A stretch of DNA of 8,479 bases from Candidatus Bathyarchaeota archaeon (lineage in GTDB: Archaea; Thermoproteota; Bathyarchaeia; Bathyarchaeales; Bathycorpusculaceae), in contig DAOUSM010000028.1 of assembly GCA_030627225.1 (NCBI GenBank), forward strand, positions 1 through 8,479, in the 5' to 3' direction. The notes beneath the pieces were generated by a model, which had not been told where the DNA came from, did not search any database, and was given only the letters and a program-made list of their open reading frames with translations. Position 1 is the stretch's first letter. Every line of letters begins with the position of its first letter. Shown here piece after piece: positions 1-5,683 of this stretch. Made by a program: the position numbers and the translations under genes.

Positions 1-602
1 CATGGCTTCTCCGGATTCTCCAAAACTCTGCTTAAAGATTTTAGCTCCCTCTCCATTACACGTCCCGCAACACTCGGCAACACAGCAGTAAATCCCACAA
101 TTGACACATGAGCCCTATGTGCCGCTGCGAAAGCATCATTAACAAACAAGTCAGCCAAAGGTGCAAGCTTCTTCACCATCTCCTTCCGTGCATGCTCTTC
201 TGGCGTTCCCTTCTTCTGCTCATCAGCAAAAATCCTAACATTCTCCAACACCAGCACTTCGCCATTTTTCAGCTCTCTAATGGCTTTTTGCGCCTTTTCA
301 CCGAAAATATCATCAACGTACTTGACAGGCTTGTTAAGAACTCTGCCTAGAATTTCAGCATGCTGCTTCGATGGAATAAAATCCGGTTCACTAGGTCTAC
401 CCTGATGTGCTAAAACCACAACCTTTGCGCCTTTCTGAATTAACTCTTTAATAGTTGCTTCAGCATGCGTCCTAATTCTTGTCTCATCAAGTATCTTCTT
501 CGTTTCTACATCTATAGGAGAGTTAAAGTCCACTCTGACCAGAACAGTTTTCCCTTCTACAGCTACATCATCCAGTGTTAACAGCTTAGGCATACGCATC
601 AT
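1..602 (-). CDS. pgk: Phosphoglycerate kinase, archaeal type (N-terminal 200 residues; 3' end beyond window)
   Basis: Catalyses 1,3-bisphosphoglycerate + ADP to 3-phosphoglycerate + ATP in the cytoplasm, reversibly, so it serves glycolysis and gluconeogenesis. The frame is open from 602 to the left edge, giving 200 codons of about 410 expected. Seen in order: RVDFN (residues 23-27), DETRIR (39-44), AHQGRP (65-70), LENVR (119-123), FVNDAFAAAHRAHVS (153-167), then PSVAGRVMERE. These are the substrate-binding N-domain motifs; the AHQGRP form and the DDIFG and ERELKSL stretches look archaeal rather than bacterial. The nucleotide-binding C-domain is missing only because the window ends. Three in-frame ATGs lie close together (602, 599, 593), and an in-frame stop at 612-614 limits the start. 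It follows gap by 47 bases on the same strand, so the pair performs consecutive reactions. No clear Shine-Dalgarno is visible, and a TATA-like box about 27 bases upstream suggests a leaderless transcript. Confidence 0.95.
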   Translation of the reverse strand, partial: MMRMPKLLTLDDVAVEGKTVLVRVDFNSPIDVETKKILDETRIRTHAEATIKELIQKGAKVVVLAHQGRPSEPDFIPSKQHAEILGRVLNKPVKYVDDIFGEKAQKAIRELKNGEVLVLENVRIFADEQKKGTPEEHARKEMVKKLAPLADLFVNDAFAAAHRAHVSIVGFTAVLPSVAGRVMERELKSLSRVLENPEKP

Positions 603-623
603 CTCAAAAAATTAGGGAGATAG

Positions 624-634
624 AAAATTTATTT
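624..634 (-). promoter_or_regulatory. Candidate TATA box for pgk (leaderless)
   Basis: The minus strand reads AAATAAATTTT, with purine-rich GAAAAG just upstream resembling a BRE. Its centre (about 629) is roughly 27 bases from the A of the first pgk ATG at 602. This is the spacing expected if transcription begins at the start codon, and it agrees with the lack of a Shine-Dalgarno. It would allow pgk expression independent of gap. The AT-rich background makes chance matches common. Confidence 0.35.
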
Positions 635-649
635 GGCTTTTCAGTTATA

Positions 650-1678
650 TCATGCCATTCTGCAGATTTTCTCTATCATCCGCACCATCTTAACAGAGTA
701 ACCCCATTCGTTGTCATACCAAGCGAGCACCTTAACCAGGTTTCCAATCACCATCGTAGAGAGCCCGTCCACTATCGCAGAGTACGGGTTATGTATAAAA
801 TCTGATGAAACCACAGGCTCTTCCGTATAATCTAAAATTCCTTTCAGTTCTCCTTGAGCTGCCTCTTTGAAAGCGGCGTTAACTTCTTCCTTTGTAACCT
901 CTTTTTCCAACTGCGCGGTAAAATCTACTATGGAAACATTTGGCGTAGGAACACGCAGAGCAAGTCCATTCATCCTTCCTTCAAGTTCTGGCAACGTTAA
1001 GGTTGCCGCTATTGCTGCTCCAGTTGTTGTAGGAATAATATTACACGCCGCTGATCTCGCCCGCCGCAGGTCTCTGTGCTGCATGTCAAGAAGCCTCTGG
1101 TCATTGGTCATCGAATGAATCGTATTCATTATGCCAGCTTTTATACCGAATTTTTCGTTTAACACCTTGGCCACGGGCGCCACACAATTTGTTGTGCAGG
1201 ATGCTAAAGAAATTACGTGATGTTTTGTGGGGTCGTATTTGTCGTCGTTTACACCGTAAACCACTGTTAGGTCTGCGCTTTTAGCCGGTCTCATAGGTGC
1301 AGAAACCAGCACCTTCTTCGCCCCGGCCTGCAGATGTTTTGAAGCTCCCTCCCTATCTGTAAATCTTCCAGTTGATTCTACGACCAAGTATATGCCCATT
1401 TCTTTCCAAGGCAGCTTCGCTGGATCTGGCTGTGCCAAAACCTTCAGCTCTTGCGTTACACCACCGCTTTTCTTGATAACAATGACATCTTCCTTGGCTT
1501 CCACGTCAAAAGGTAATGGTCCATGCACCGTGTCATGCTTTAAAAGAAATGCTAAAGTTTTGGCGTCTGTTAGGTCATTGACAACTGCGAAATCTATTTC
1601 TGTCCCGGTTTCTAGGGCTGCTCTGTATAATAGTCTCCCTATTCTTCCAAACCCGTTAATAGCTACTTTCGTCTCCAT
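650..1678 (-). CDS. gap: Glyceraldehyde-3-phosphate dehydrogenase, bacterial-type (class I)
   Basis: Phosphorylating GAPDH: glyceraldehyde-3-phosphate + phosphate + NAD(P)+ to 1,3-bisphosphoglycerate. At 342 residues it is full length. Seen: N-terminal Rossmann motif INGFGRIGR (residues 7-15), VVNDLTD (32-38), STGRF (102-106), catalytic ASCTTNC with Cys161, partner His188 in TIHSMTNDQ, HRDLRRAR (201-208), PTTTGAA (216-222), RVPTPNVS (242-249), and C-terminal WYDNEWGYS (320-328). This is the bacterial/eukaryotic family, not the archaeal class II enzyme usual in archaea. Asp35 favours NAD, but the position normally occupied by Leu-Pro before HKDLRRAR is Met199-Gln200, so coenzyme preference is uncertain. 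A GGTGAT ribosome site lies 5 bases before the ATG. It sits between a flavoprotein gene (67-base gap) and pgk (47-base gap), all on the minus strand. The family call is certain; the origin by transfer is inference. Confidence 0.96.
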   Translation of the reverse strand: METKVAINGFGRIGRLLYRAALETGTEIDFAVVNDLTDAKTLAFLLKHDTVHGPLPFDVEAKEDVIVIKKSGGVTQELKVLAQPDPAKLPWKEMGIYLVVESTGRFTDREGASKHLQAGAKKVLVSAPMRPAKSADLTVVYGVNDDKYDPTKHHVISLASCTTNCVAPVAKVLNEKFGIKAGIMNTIHSMTNDQRLLDMQHRDLRRARSAACNIIPTTTGAAIAATLTLPELEGRMNGLALRVPTPNVSIVDFTAQLEKEVTKEEVNAAFKEAAQGELKGILDYTEEPVVSSDFIHNPYSAIVDGLSTMVIGNLVKVLAWYDNEWGYSVKMVRMIEKICRMA

Positions 1679-1745
1679 TCCTAATCACCATACTTGCTAA
1701 TCATTCATAGGATTCTTCTAATTAATGTTATCCCATGGTTCAATA

Positions 1746-3092
1746 CTAACGCAACTTCCTTAATGCCACTTCAGCAGCGAGCACCATAGGCTCCCACGTT
1801 TCATTTAACGGTGGCGCATAAGCAGTGTCCGCCTTAGCTAAGTCTCGCACCGTCATCTGCTTCTGTATCGCAAATGATAAAGCGTTTATACGCTGAGTTA
1901 CTTGTTCGCCTCCGACTATCTGAGCCCCAACTATTCTTTCAGTTTCCTTCTCTACGACAAGTTTTATTTTGATGGATACGCCGCCTGGATAATATTCAGG
2001 TCTTGTTTTTGAAGCGATCGTCCCCGTGATTGTTTCAAGTCCAGCTCTTTTCGCAAAGAATTCTGTTAACCCCGTAACCCCTATTTCAGTGTCGAAGAGC
2101 TTTGTCACAGCTGAACCTAAGACTCCGGGAAAGACTGCGTATCCACCAGCTGCGTTAATTCCAGCCACTTTTGCTTGTCTAACAGCGGTTGTTCCGAGTT
2201 GTGACAGTGCCGGGCGTTGCGTGACCATGTGGATGCATTCTGCGCAGTCTCCAGCAGCATAAACATCCTTAACATTAGTTTCCATTCGAATGTTAGTCTT
2301 TATCCCCCTGGTTTCCCCTATTGCGATACCGGCTTTCTTGGCTAGTTCTGTGTTTGGTTTCACTCCGAATGCGGCGATGATTAAATCCGCGTTTATCTGC
2401 TCTCCGCCAGCGATTATCCCTGTAACCCTGTCTGTGCCGAGGAACTCCTCAACCCCCTTGCTAACCATAATGTTTATGCCTTTCTGCTCAAGCATTTCCT
2501 GCACGCTTTTAGCCATATCTGCGTCAAGCATGGTTGGAAGGATTTGAGGTAACAACTCAACAACGGTTGTCCTTAAGCCTCTCTCTTGAAGCGCCACTGC
2601 AGTTTCGATTCCTATTAGACCTGCTCCCATGACGATGGCTGTCTTTGCACCATTATTTATCGCTTGATCAATCTTTTTCCCATCCTCTATTGTTCGTAAA
2701 ACGTATACTCCTTGTTTTTCTCGACCCTTAATTGGAGGAACAAACGGGTATGCGCCCGTGGCGATTATTAGGCTGTCGTATTGGAGCTTCTCTTGTTTTC
2801 CTGTTTTGTCTCGTATTTCAACTGTTTTGTTTTTTGTGTCTATGTTTGTTGCTGTTGTTTCTAGCATGAGGTTGAGTTTCATCATGCGGAAGTATGACTG
2901 TGGAAAAACTATGAGTTTGTCGAAGCTTGGTATGTGTCTGCCCAGAACAAATGGAATTCCGCACGGCGAATAGCCAGCTTGTTTCTGCTTGGTTATGAGG
3001 GTTATTTCGGCGGTGCGGTCTGTCTTTCTAGCTGCTGATGCTGCGTCAACTCCCGCAGCGTGTGCACCGATGATTACGATACGTCTCGGCAT
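1746..3092 (-). CDS. FAD-dependent pyridine nucleotide-disulfide oxidoreductase, CoA-disulfide reductase / NADH oxidase type
   Basis: A 448-residue flavoprotein of the single-cysteine branch of the disulfide reductase family, which includes CoA-disulfide reductase, NADH oxidase and NADH-dependent polysulfide reductases. Seen: FAD-binding GAHAAGVDAA (residues 9-18); redox Cys44 in YSPCGIPF; ATGAYP (111-116); NAD-binding VMGAGLIGIE (154-163) with Glu179 at the end of the next strand, which favours NADH over NADPH; second FAD motif AAGDCAE (279-285); and a dimerisation domain with PEYYPGG (366-372) and TAYAPPLNETWEP (423-435), where the family carries tyrosines near the CoA site. No rhodanese domain is attached. 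It starts 3 bases after the gcvH stop, with an AGGA ribosome site formed across that stop, so the two are almost surely translated from one message. Substrate could be CoA disulfide, polysulfide, oxygen or a protein-bound disulfide; sequence alone does not decide. It lacks the CxxxxC pair of dihydrolipoyl dehydrogenase. Confidence 0.85.
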   Translation of the reverse strand: MPRRIVIIGAHAAGVDAASAARKTDRTAEITLITKQKQAGYSPCGIPFVLGRHIPSFDKLIVFPQSYFRMMKLNLMLETTATNIDTKNKTVEIRDKTGKQEKLQYDSLIIATGAYPFVPPIKGREKQGVYVLRTIEDGKKIDQAINNGAKTAIVMGAGLIGIETAVALQERGLRTTVVELLPQILPTMLDADMAKSVQEMLEQKGINIMVSKGVEEFLGTDRVTGIIAGGEQINADLIIAAFGVKPNTELAKKAGIAIGETRGIKTNIRMETNVKDVYAAGDCAECIHMVTQRPALSQLGTTAVRQAKVAGINAAGGYAVFPGVLGSAVTKLFDTEIGVTGLTEFFAKRAGLETITGTIASKTRPEYYPGGVSIKIKLVVEKETERIVGAQIVGGEQVTQRINALSFAIQKQMTVRDLAKADTAYAPPLNETWEPMVLAAEVALRKLR

Positions 3093-3095
3093 CGT

Positions 3096-3512
3096 CTATC
3101 CTTTCTTTATCAAGCTTTTGTGCCATTCAACAGCTTGGTTGAAATCCATAAGGTTCGCCAGTTCTGCTTGCAGATTTGATGGTTTTATCACTAAAAGCCA
3201 GCCTTTTCCATACGGGTCTTCGTTTAAGATTTCCGGTTTCGACTGAACTTCTGTGTTTACTTCCTCAACTGTCCCGCTCACCGCCGCAACCAAGTCTGAA
3301 ACAGCCTTCACAGATTCCACTGTGCCGTAAGGCTCGTTCTGTTTCAGCGTTGTTCCTGGGCTTGGCAGTTCAGCGTAAACGATTTCGCGGAGCTGTTTTT
3401 GAGCATAGTCCGTTATTCCCAGGCGAACCTTTTCACCTTCAACTTTAACCCACTCAAAATCCTTTGTGTAGTATAAACCCTCAAGCACTTCGTATCCGTC
3501 TACCTTCACCAT
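3096..3512 (-). CDS. gcvH: Glycine cleavage system H protein (lipoyl carrier) or GcvH-like lipoate-binding protein
   Basis: A small lipoyl-carrying protein of 138 residues, close to the usual 125-140. In the glycine cleavage system, H protein shuttles the aminomethyl group between P, T and L proteins on its lipoyl arm. Seen: WVKVEGEKVRLGITDYAQ (residues 21-38), the conserved ELPSPGT turn (48-54), and the lipoylation site ESVKAVSDL with Lys69, followed by AVSGTVEEVN and NEDPYGKGWL (97-106), all typical of GcvH. An in-frame TTG at 3530 could lengthen it by six residues, but a strong GAGGTGA site at 3520-3526 lies 7 bases before the ATG at 3512, so that ATG is preferred. No gcvP, gcvT or lipoate ligase is in the window; instead the next gene, 3 bases on, is a CoA-disulfide-reductase-like flavoprotein. 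GcvH-like proteins of sulfur metabolism (LbpA) share this fold, so a role outside glycine cleavage is possible. Confidence 0.9.
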   Translation of the reverse strand: MVKVDGYEVLEGLYYTKDFEWVKVEGEKVRLGITDYAQKQLREIVYAELPSPGTTLKQNEPYGTVESVKAVSDLVAAVSGTVEEVNTEVQSKPEILNEDPYGKGWLLVIKPSNLQAELANLMDFNQAVEWHKSLIKKG

Positions 3513-3519
3513 ATCCGCT

Positions 3520-3526
3520 TCACCTC
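3520..3526 (-). promoter_or_regulatory. Shine-Dalgarno of gcvH (decides the start)
   Basis: GAGGTGA on the minus strand, 7 bases before the ATG at 3512. It lies downstream of the alternative TTG at 3530, so initiation at the ATG is much more likely. Confidence 0.75.
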
Positions 3527-3557
3527 TCAAATAGTTGTTATTCTTTCATATATCAGC

Positions 3558-3567
3558 CTTTAAAAGT
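3558..3567 (-). promoter_or_regulatory. Candidate TATA box for the gcvH-flavoprotein operon
   Basis: The minus strand reads ACTTTTAAAG about 50 bases before the gcvH ATG. A start of transcription some 25 bases downstream, near 3537, would leave a leader of about 25 bases containing the Shine-Dalgarno. The 171-base region 3513-3683 between ino1 and gcvH is otherwise AT-rich. It holds no ORF over a dozen codons and no RNA gene I can recognise. Confidence 0.35.
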
Positions 3568-3640
3568 TAACCGCTACTTAACACATTTTTTACAGGATTA
3601 TAGTTAAACTATTACTAGAAAACATGGAAATTTGCGTTAC

Positions 3641-3678
3641 AGAAAAATTGAAGAATTAGAATGAGATTAAAACCTCAT
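3641..3678 (-). terminator. Possible terminator after ino1
   Basis: Five bases after the ino1 stop, the minus strand has a short inverted repeat, ATGAG and CTCAT around an 8-base loop (3661-3678). It is followed by a pyrimidine-rich stretch ending in five Ts near 3643-3647. Archaeal polymerases terminate at T-rich tracts, so this could end the ino1 transcript before the gcvH promoter. The stem is only 5 base pairs and weak. Confidence 0.3.
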
Positions 3679-3683
3679 CAAAT

Positions 3684-4763
3684 TTAACATTCACGTTTTC
3701 CGTTTATGTAATCCTCCACCCACTGTTTCGCTATGGAGTCTGGCACTTGAATTGGTGGATGTTTAAACGCGTATGATGATATGCTTATGAGTGGCCCGGC
3801 TATTTTTCGGTCTAGGGCTAGTTTTACGGCTCTTATCACATCAATTACTACTCCTGCACTGTTGGGTGAATCCTCAACTTCGAGTTTCACTGTGACTATT
3901 GCTGGTTGGTTGCCGAACTTTCTGCCTTTTAGCACTATGTAACAGATTTTTTTGTCTCCTAGGAACGGCACAAAATCAGATGGTCCAATTCTCGTCGGCA
4001 ACTCGTATGGAACAAGGCTTGTTACAGCTTCTGTCTTGCTTATCCGTTTTGTTTTAAGTCTTTCTTCAACAGTCATGTTTAGGAAATCTGTGTTTCCGCC
4101 TAGGTTTAGCTGATAAGTTTCGTCAACAATCACTCCTCTGTCTATGCAGAGCTTAACCAAGTTTCGATGCAGAATCGTTGCGCCTAATTGGCTTTTTATG
4201 TCATCTCCAGCCACTGGTAATCCTTTCTCCTCAAATTTTTTGCTCCACTTGAAGTCTGAAGCGATGAATTCTGGTATGCAGTTCACGAAGGCACATCCAG
4301 CATCTAAAGCCTCTTGGGCATAGAAGCGGGTTGCATTTCGGCTTCCAACGGGCAAGTAATTAACGAGCACATCTGTCTTTGTTTCTTTCAGAGTTTCCAC
4401 AACGTCTGTCTGCCCAACTTCGCTACTATTGTAAACGTTAAAGGATTCCTTCATGTGTTCAGCCACCCCGTCGAGAATTGGAGCTGGCGAAACCTTCACG
4501 CCTAAAGGTGGCACATCTGCAAATCTTGCACAACAGTTCGGCTCAGCAAAAACGGCTTCAGACAAATCCTTCCCAATCTTGTTTTTGTTCACATCGAAAG
4601 CCGCAACAAATTTTATGTCTCTTATATGGTATCCGCCAAAATTCACGTGCATAAGCCCGGGCACAGTAATGTTCTCTCTAGCATCTTTATAGTATTCCAC
4701 TCCTTGAACCAGTGCGGATGCACAATTACCTACACCTGCTATTGCGACACGAATCTCTGGCAA
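3684..4763 (-). CDS. ino1: Inositol-3-phosphate (myo-inositol-1-phosphate) synthase
   Basis: Converts glucose-6-phosphate to 1L-myo-inositol-1-phosphate with NAD as a recycled cofactor, the committed step to inositol phospholipids (archaetidylinositol) or inositol-based solutes. The 359-residue length matches the short archaeal/actinobacterial form, not the 500-residue eukaryotic one. Seen: NAD-binding GVGNCASALVQG (residues 10-21), FDVNKNKIGKDL (56-67), NYLPVGS (135-141), GDDIKSQLGATILHR (186-200), YQLNLGGNTDFLNM (217-230), KTKRISKTEA (237-246) bearing active-site lysines, and DSPNSAGVVIDVIRAVKLALDRK (298-320). The start is a TTG: GAGGA at 4773-4777 lies 9 bases before it, no nearby in-frame ATG exists, and the NAD motif begins nine residues in. 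The gene stands alone, divergent from the unknown protein gene at 4892 and followed by a possible terminator, so it is probably monocistronic. Residues that bind metal or phosphate cannot be fully assigned by eye. Confidence 0.94.
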   Translation of the reverse strand: MPEIRVAIAGVGNCASALVQGVEYYKDARENITVPGLMHVNFGGYHIRDIKFVAAFDVNKNKIGKDLSEAVFAEPNCCARFADVPPLGVKVSPAPILDGVAEHMKESFNVYNSSEVGQTDVVETLKETKTDVLVNYLPVGSRNATRFYAQEALDAGCAFVNCIPEFIASDFKWSKKFEEKGLPVAGDDIKSQLGATILHRNLVKLCIDRGVIVDETYQLNLGGNTDFLNMTVEERLKTKRISKTEAVTSLVPYELPTRIGPSDFVPFLGDKKICYIVLKGRKFGNQPAIVTVKLEVEDSPNSAGVVIDVIRAVKLALDRKIAGPLISISSYAFKHPPIQVPDSIAKQWVEDYINGKREC

Positions 4764-4772
4764 ATTATCACT

Positions 4773-4777
4773 TCCTC
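4773..4777 (-). promoter_or_regulatory. Shine-Dalgarno supporting the TTG start of ino1
   Basis: GAGGA on the minus strand, 9 bases before the TTG at 4763. An ATG further upstream (minus-strand ATGAAAAAG) is closed by a stop after a few codons, leaving the TTG as the best initiator. Confidence 0.55.
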
Positions 4778-4803
4778 TTTTTCATTTCGTGGTCAACGTT
4801 TTA

Positions 4804-4850
4804 AGAGTTATTACTCTATAACCTTTTCTCGAACACAACAAGGTTAAAAG
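4804..4850. promoter_or_regulatory. Divergent promoter region between ino1 and the unknown gene
   Basis: Two TATA-like boxes face apart. On the plus strand AAGGTTAAAAG (4840-4850) would start transcription near 4872, about 20 bases before the ATG at 4892. On the minus strand AAGGTTATAG (4825-4816) would start near 4794, about 30 bases before the ino1 TTG. Their common AAGGTTA forms an inverted repeat, with TAACCTT at 4819-4825 and AAGGTTA at 4840-4846. A second perfect inverted repeat, AGAGT-TATT-ACTCT (4804-4817), abuts the ino1 box and could be an operator. Assignment is from pattern and spacing only. Confidence 0.4.
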
Positions 4851-4878
4851 GGAACATTGAAACAAAGACATTAGGGAT

Positions 4879-4884
4879 GGGTGA
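4879..4884 (+). promoter_or_regulatory. Shine-Dalgarno of the unknown 122-residue gene (decides the start)
   Basis: GGGTGA ends 7 bases before the ATG at 4892. An earlier in-frame ATG at 4877 overlaps this region and would add five residues (MGERT), but it would have only a GGG immediately before it, too close to act. Confidence 0.55.
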
Positions 4885-4891
4885 ACGTACT

Positions 4892-5260
4892 ATGAATGAA
4901 ATTGAAGTTGACGTGAAATACGAGCCCTTTAAAGAAATCGTAGTGATGCAACGAAATACCTTTGCATCCCCAGACGACATAGCAAGGTTTGCATCGATAA
5001 TTGCTGGAGGCAAAACAGCGGGTTTATACTGGGCTGAAGGAGTCGTATTCCTGTATTTCCCTCTTCCAGCATCAACGGAAACCGCTGCCAAGGCTCTAGT
5101 TGAGAACAGACGGGTTTACTGGACTTTTGTTGGTTATGCCCTCATGCCAGAATATCGATCGATAATTGAAACAAAAGAAAAGATAATGGTTCCATTAATT
5201 GATGTGTCTTCCAATCCGATGTTTAGAAAAGTTGCAAACTGGTTAAAGGAGCAAAAATAG
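4892..5260 (+). CDS. Conserved-looking hypothetical protein, first gene of the ribK unit
   Basis: I do not recognise this 122-residue protein. It looks like a genuine soluble cytoplasmic protein: a strong Shine-Dalgarno, ordinary composition, no signal peptide, no convincing membrane helix and no cysteine. An N-terminal acidic strand region (EIEVDVKYEPFKEIVV) is followed by a probable helix (SPDDIARFASIIAGG, residues 26-40). Next comes an aromatic, hydrophobic centre (LYWAEGVVFLYFPLP, 45-59), a second helix (STETAAKALVENRRVYW, 61-77), and a C-terminal stretch ending in NWLKEQK. The alternation of strands and helices suggests a compact alpha/beta fold; no catalytic motif stands out. It lies 30 bases upstream of ribK on the same strand and divergent from ino1, so a link with flavin or lipid precursor metabolism is conceivable but unproven. 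An alternative ATG at 4877 would give 127 residues. Confidence 0.75.
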   Translation: MNEIEVDVKYEPFKEIVVMQRNTFASPDDIARFASIIAGGKTAGLYWAEGVVFLYFPLPASTETAAKALVENRRVYWTFVGYALMPEYRSIIETKEKIMVPLIDVSSNPMFRKVANWLKEQK

Positions 5261-5290
5261 GCTCGTTCTAAGAGGAGTCCGCCAAACTAG

Positions 5291-5683
5291 TTGAAAATGT
5301 TGCATGTTAAAGGGATAGTTTTCTCTGGAAAAGGTGAGGGAACAAAATTTATCGAGCTTCCATGGGTGAAAAAGCAAATAACAGAAAAACTTGGCTTTAC
5401 TCCACATCCCGGAACGCTGAACATCAAACTAACCAAAGAAAGCCTCAAGCTTAGAACTTTACTGGAAAAGACAGTGGCAATAGAAATTTCGCCAGTTGTA
5501 GGCTTCCATCATGGGAGATGCTTCAAAGCTTATTTGATGGGTAATCTGAAAAGCGCAGTTGTCATTCCAGAAGTCTCAAATTATCCAAGAGACATTATAG
5601 AAGTTATTGCACCAGTAAATTTGAGGGAGAAACTTCAACTAAAAGATGGAGACTATGTTGAGGTTAAAATATTGCTCGAATAG
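5291..5683 (+). CDS. ribK: CTP-dependent riboflavin kinase (archaeal RibK)
   Basis: Phosphorylates riboflavin to FMN using CTP rather than ATP, the archaeal route to flavin coenzymes. The 130-residue product matches the compact archaeal family (DUF120), unrelated to bacterial RibF. Seen: GIVFSGKGEGTKFIELPWVK (residues 8-27), PHPGTLNIKL (38-47) that binds nucleotide and metal, HGRCFKAYLMG (74-84), AVVIPEVSNYPRDIIEVIAP (89-108), and LREKLQLKDGDYVEV (111-125), the end of the cradle-loop barrel. The start may be the TTG at 5291, with GAGGAG at 5272-5277 thirteen bases away, or the ATG at 5297, which would be 19 bases from it; neither spacing is ideal. It follows the unknown gene by 30 bases and is probably cotranscribed with it. 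Its last ten codons overlap the end of the convergent acyl-CoA synthetase gene by 31 bases. Confidence 0.93.
   Translation: MKMLHVKGIVFSGKGEGTKFIELPWVKKQITEKLGFTPHPGTLNIKLTKESLKLRTLLEKTVAIEISPVVGFHHGRCFKAYLMGNLKSAVVIPEVSNYPRDIIEVIAPVNLREKLQLKDGDYVEVKILLE

Noticed and set aside
1392..1700. Plus-strand reading frame of 102 codons opposite gap
   Set aside because: It is fully explained as a shadow of the conserved GAPDH frame and has no family resemblance.
1746..3092. Calling the flavoprotein dihydrolipoyl dehydrogenase (L protein) because it is next to gcvH
   Set aside because: The CxxxxC redox pair is absent; a single Cys44 in SPCGIPF defines the CoA-disulfide reductase / NADH oxidase branch.
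3513..3683. Possible C/D box RNA in the largest gap
   Set aside because: A TGATGA-like C box core exists near the ino1 stop, but the nearest CTGA is over 100 bases away with no internal D'/C' pair, so the spacing is wrong for an archaeal sRNA.
4816..5091. Minus-strand reading frame of 91 codons across the divergent promoter and the unknown gene
   Set aside because: It lies opposite the better supported plus-strand gene at 4892, its product has no recognisable features, and it would occupy the promoter region.
4993..5168. Direct repeat ATCGATAATTG at 4993-5003 and 5158-5168
   Set aside because: Both copies code for Ser-Ile-Ile within the same protein and are only 11 bases long, so chance in coding sequence is enough.
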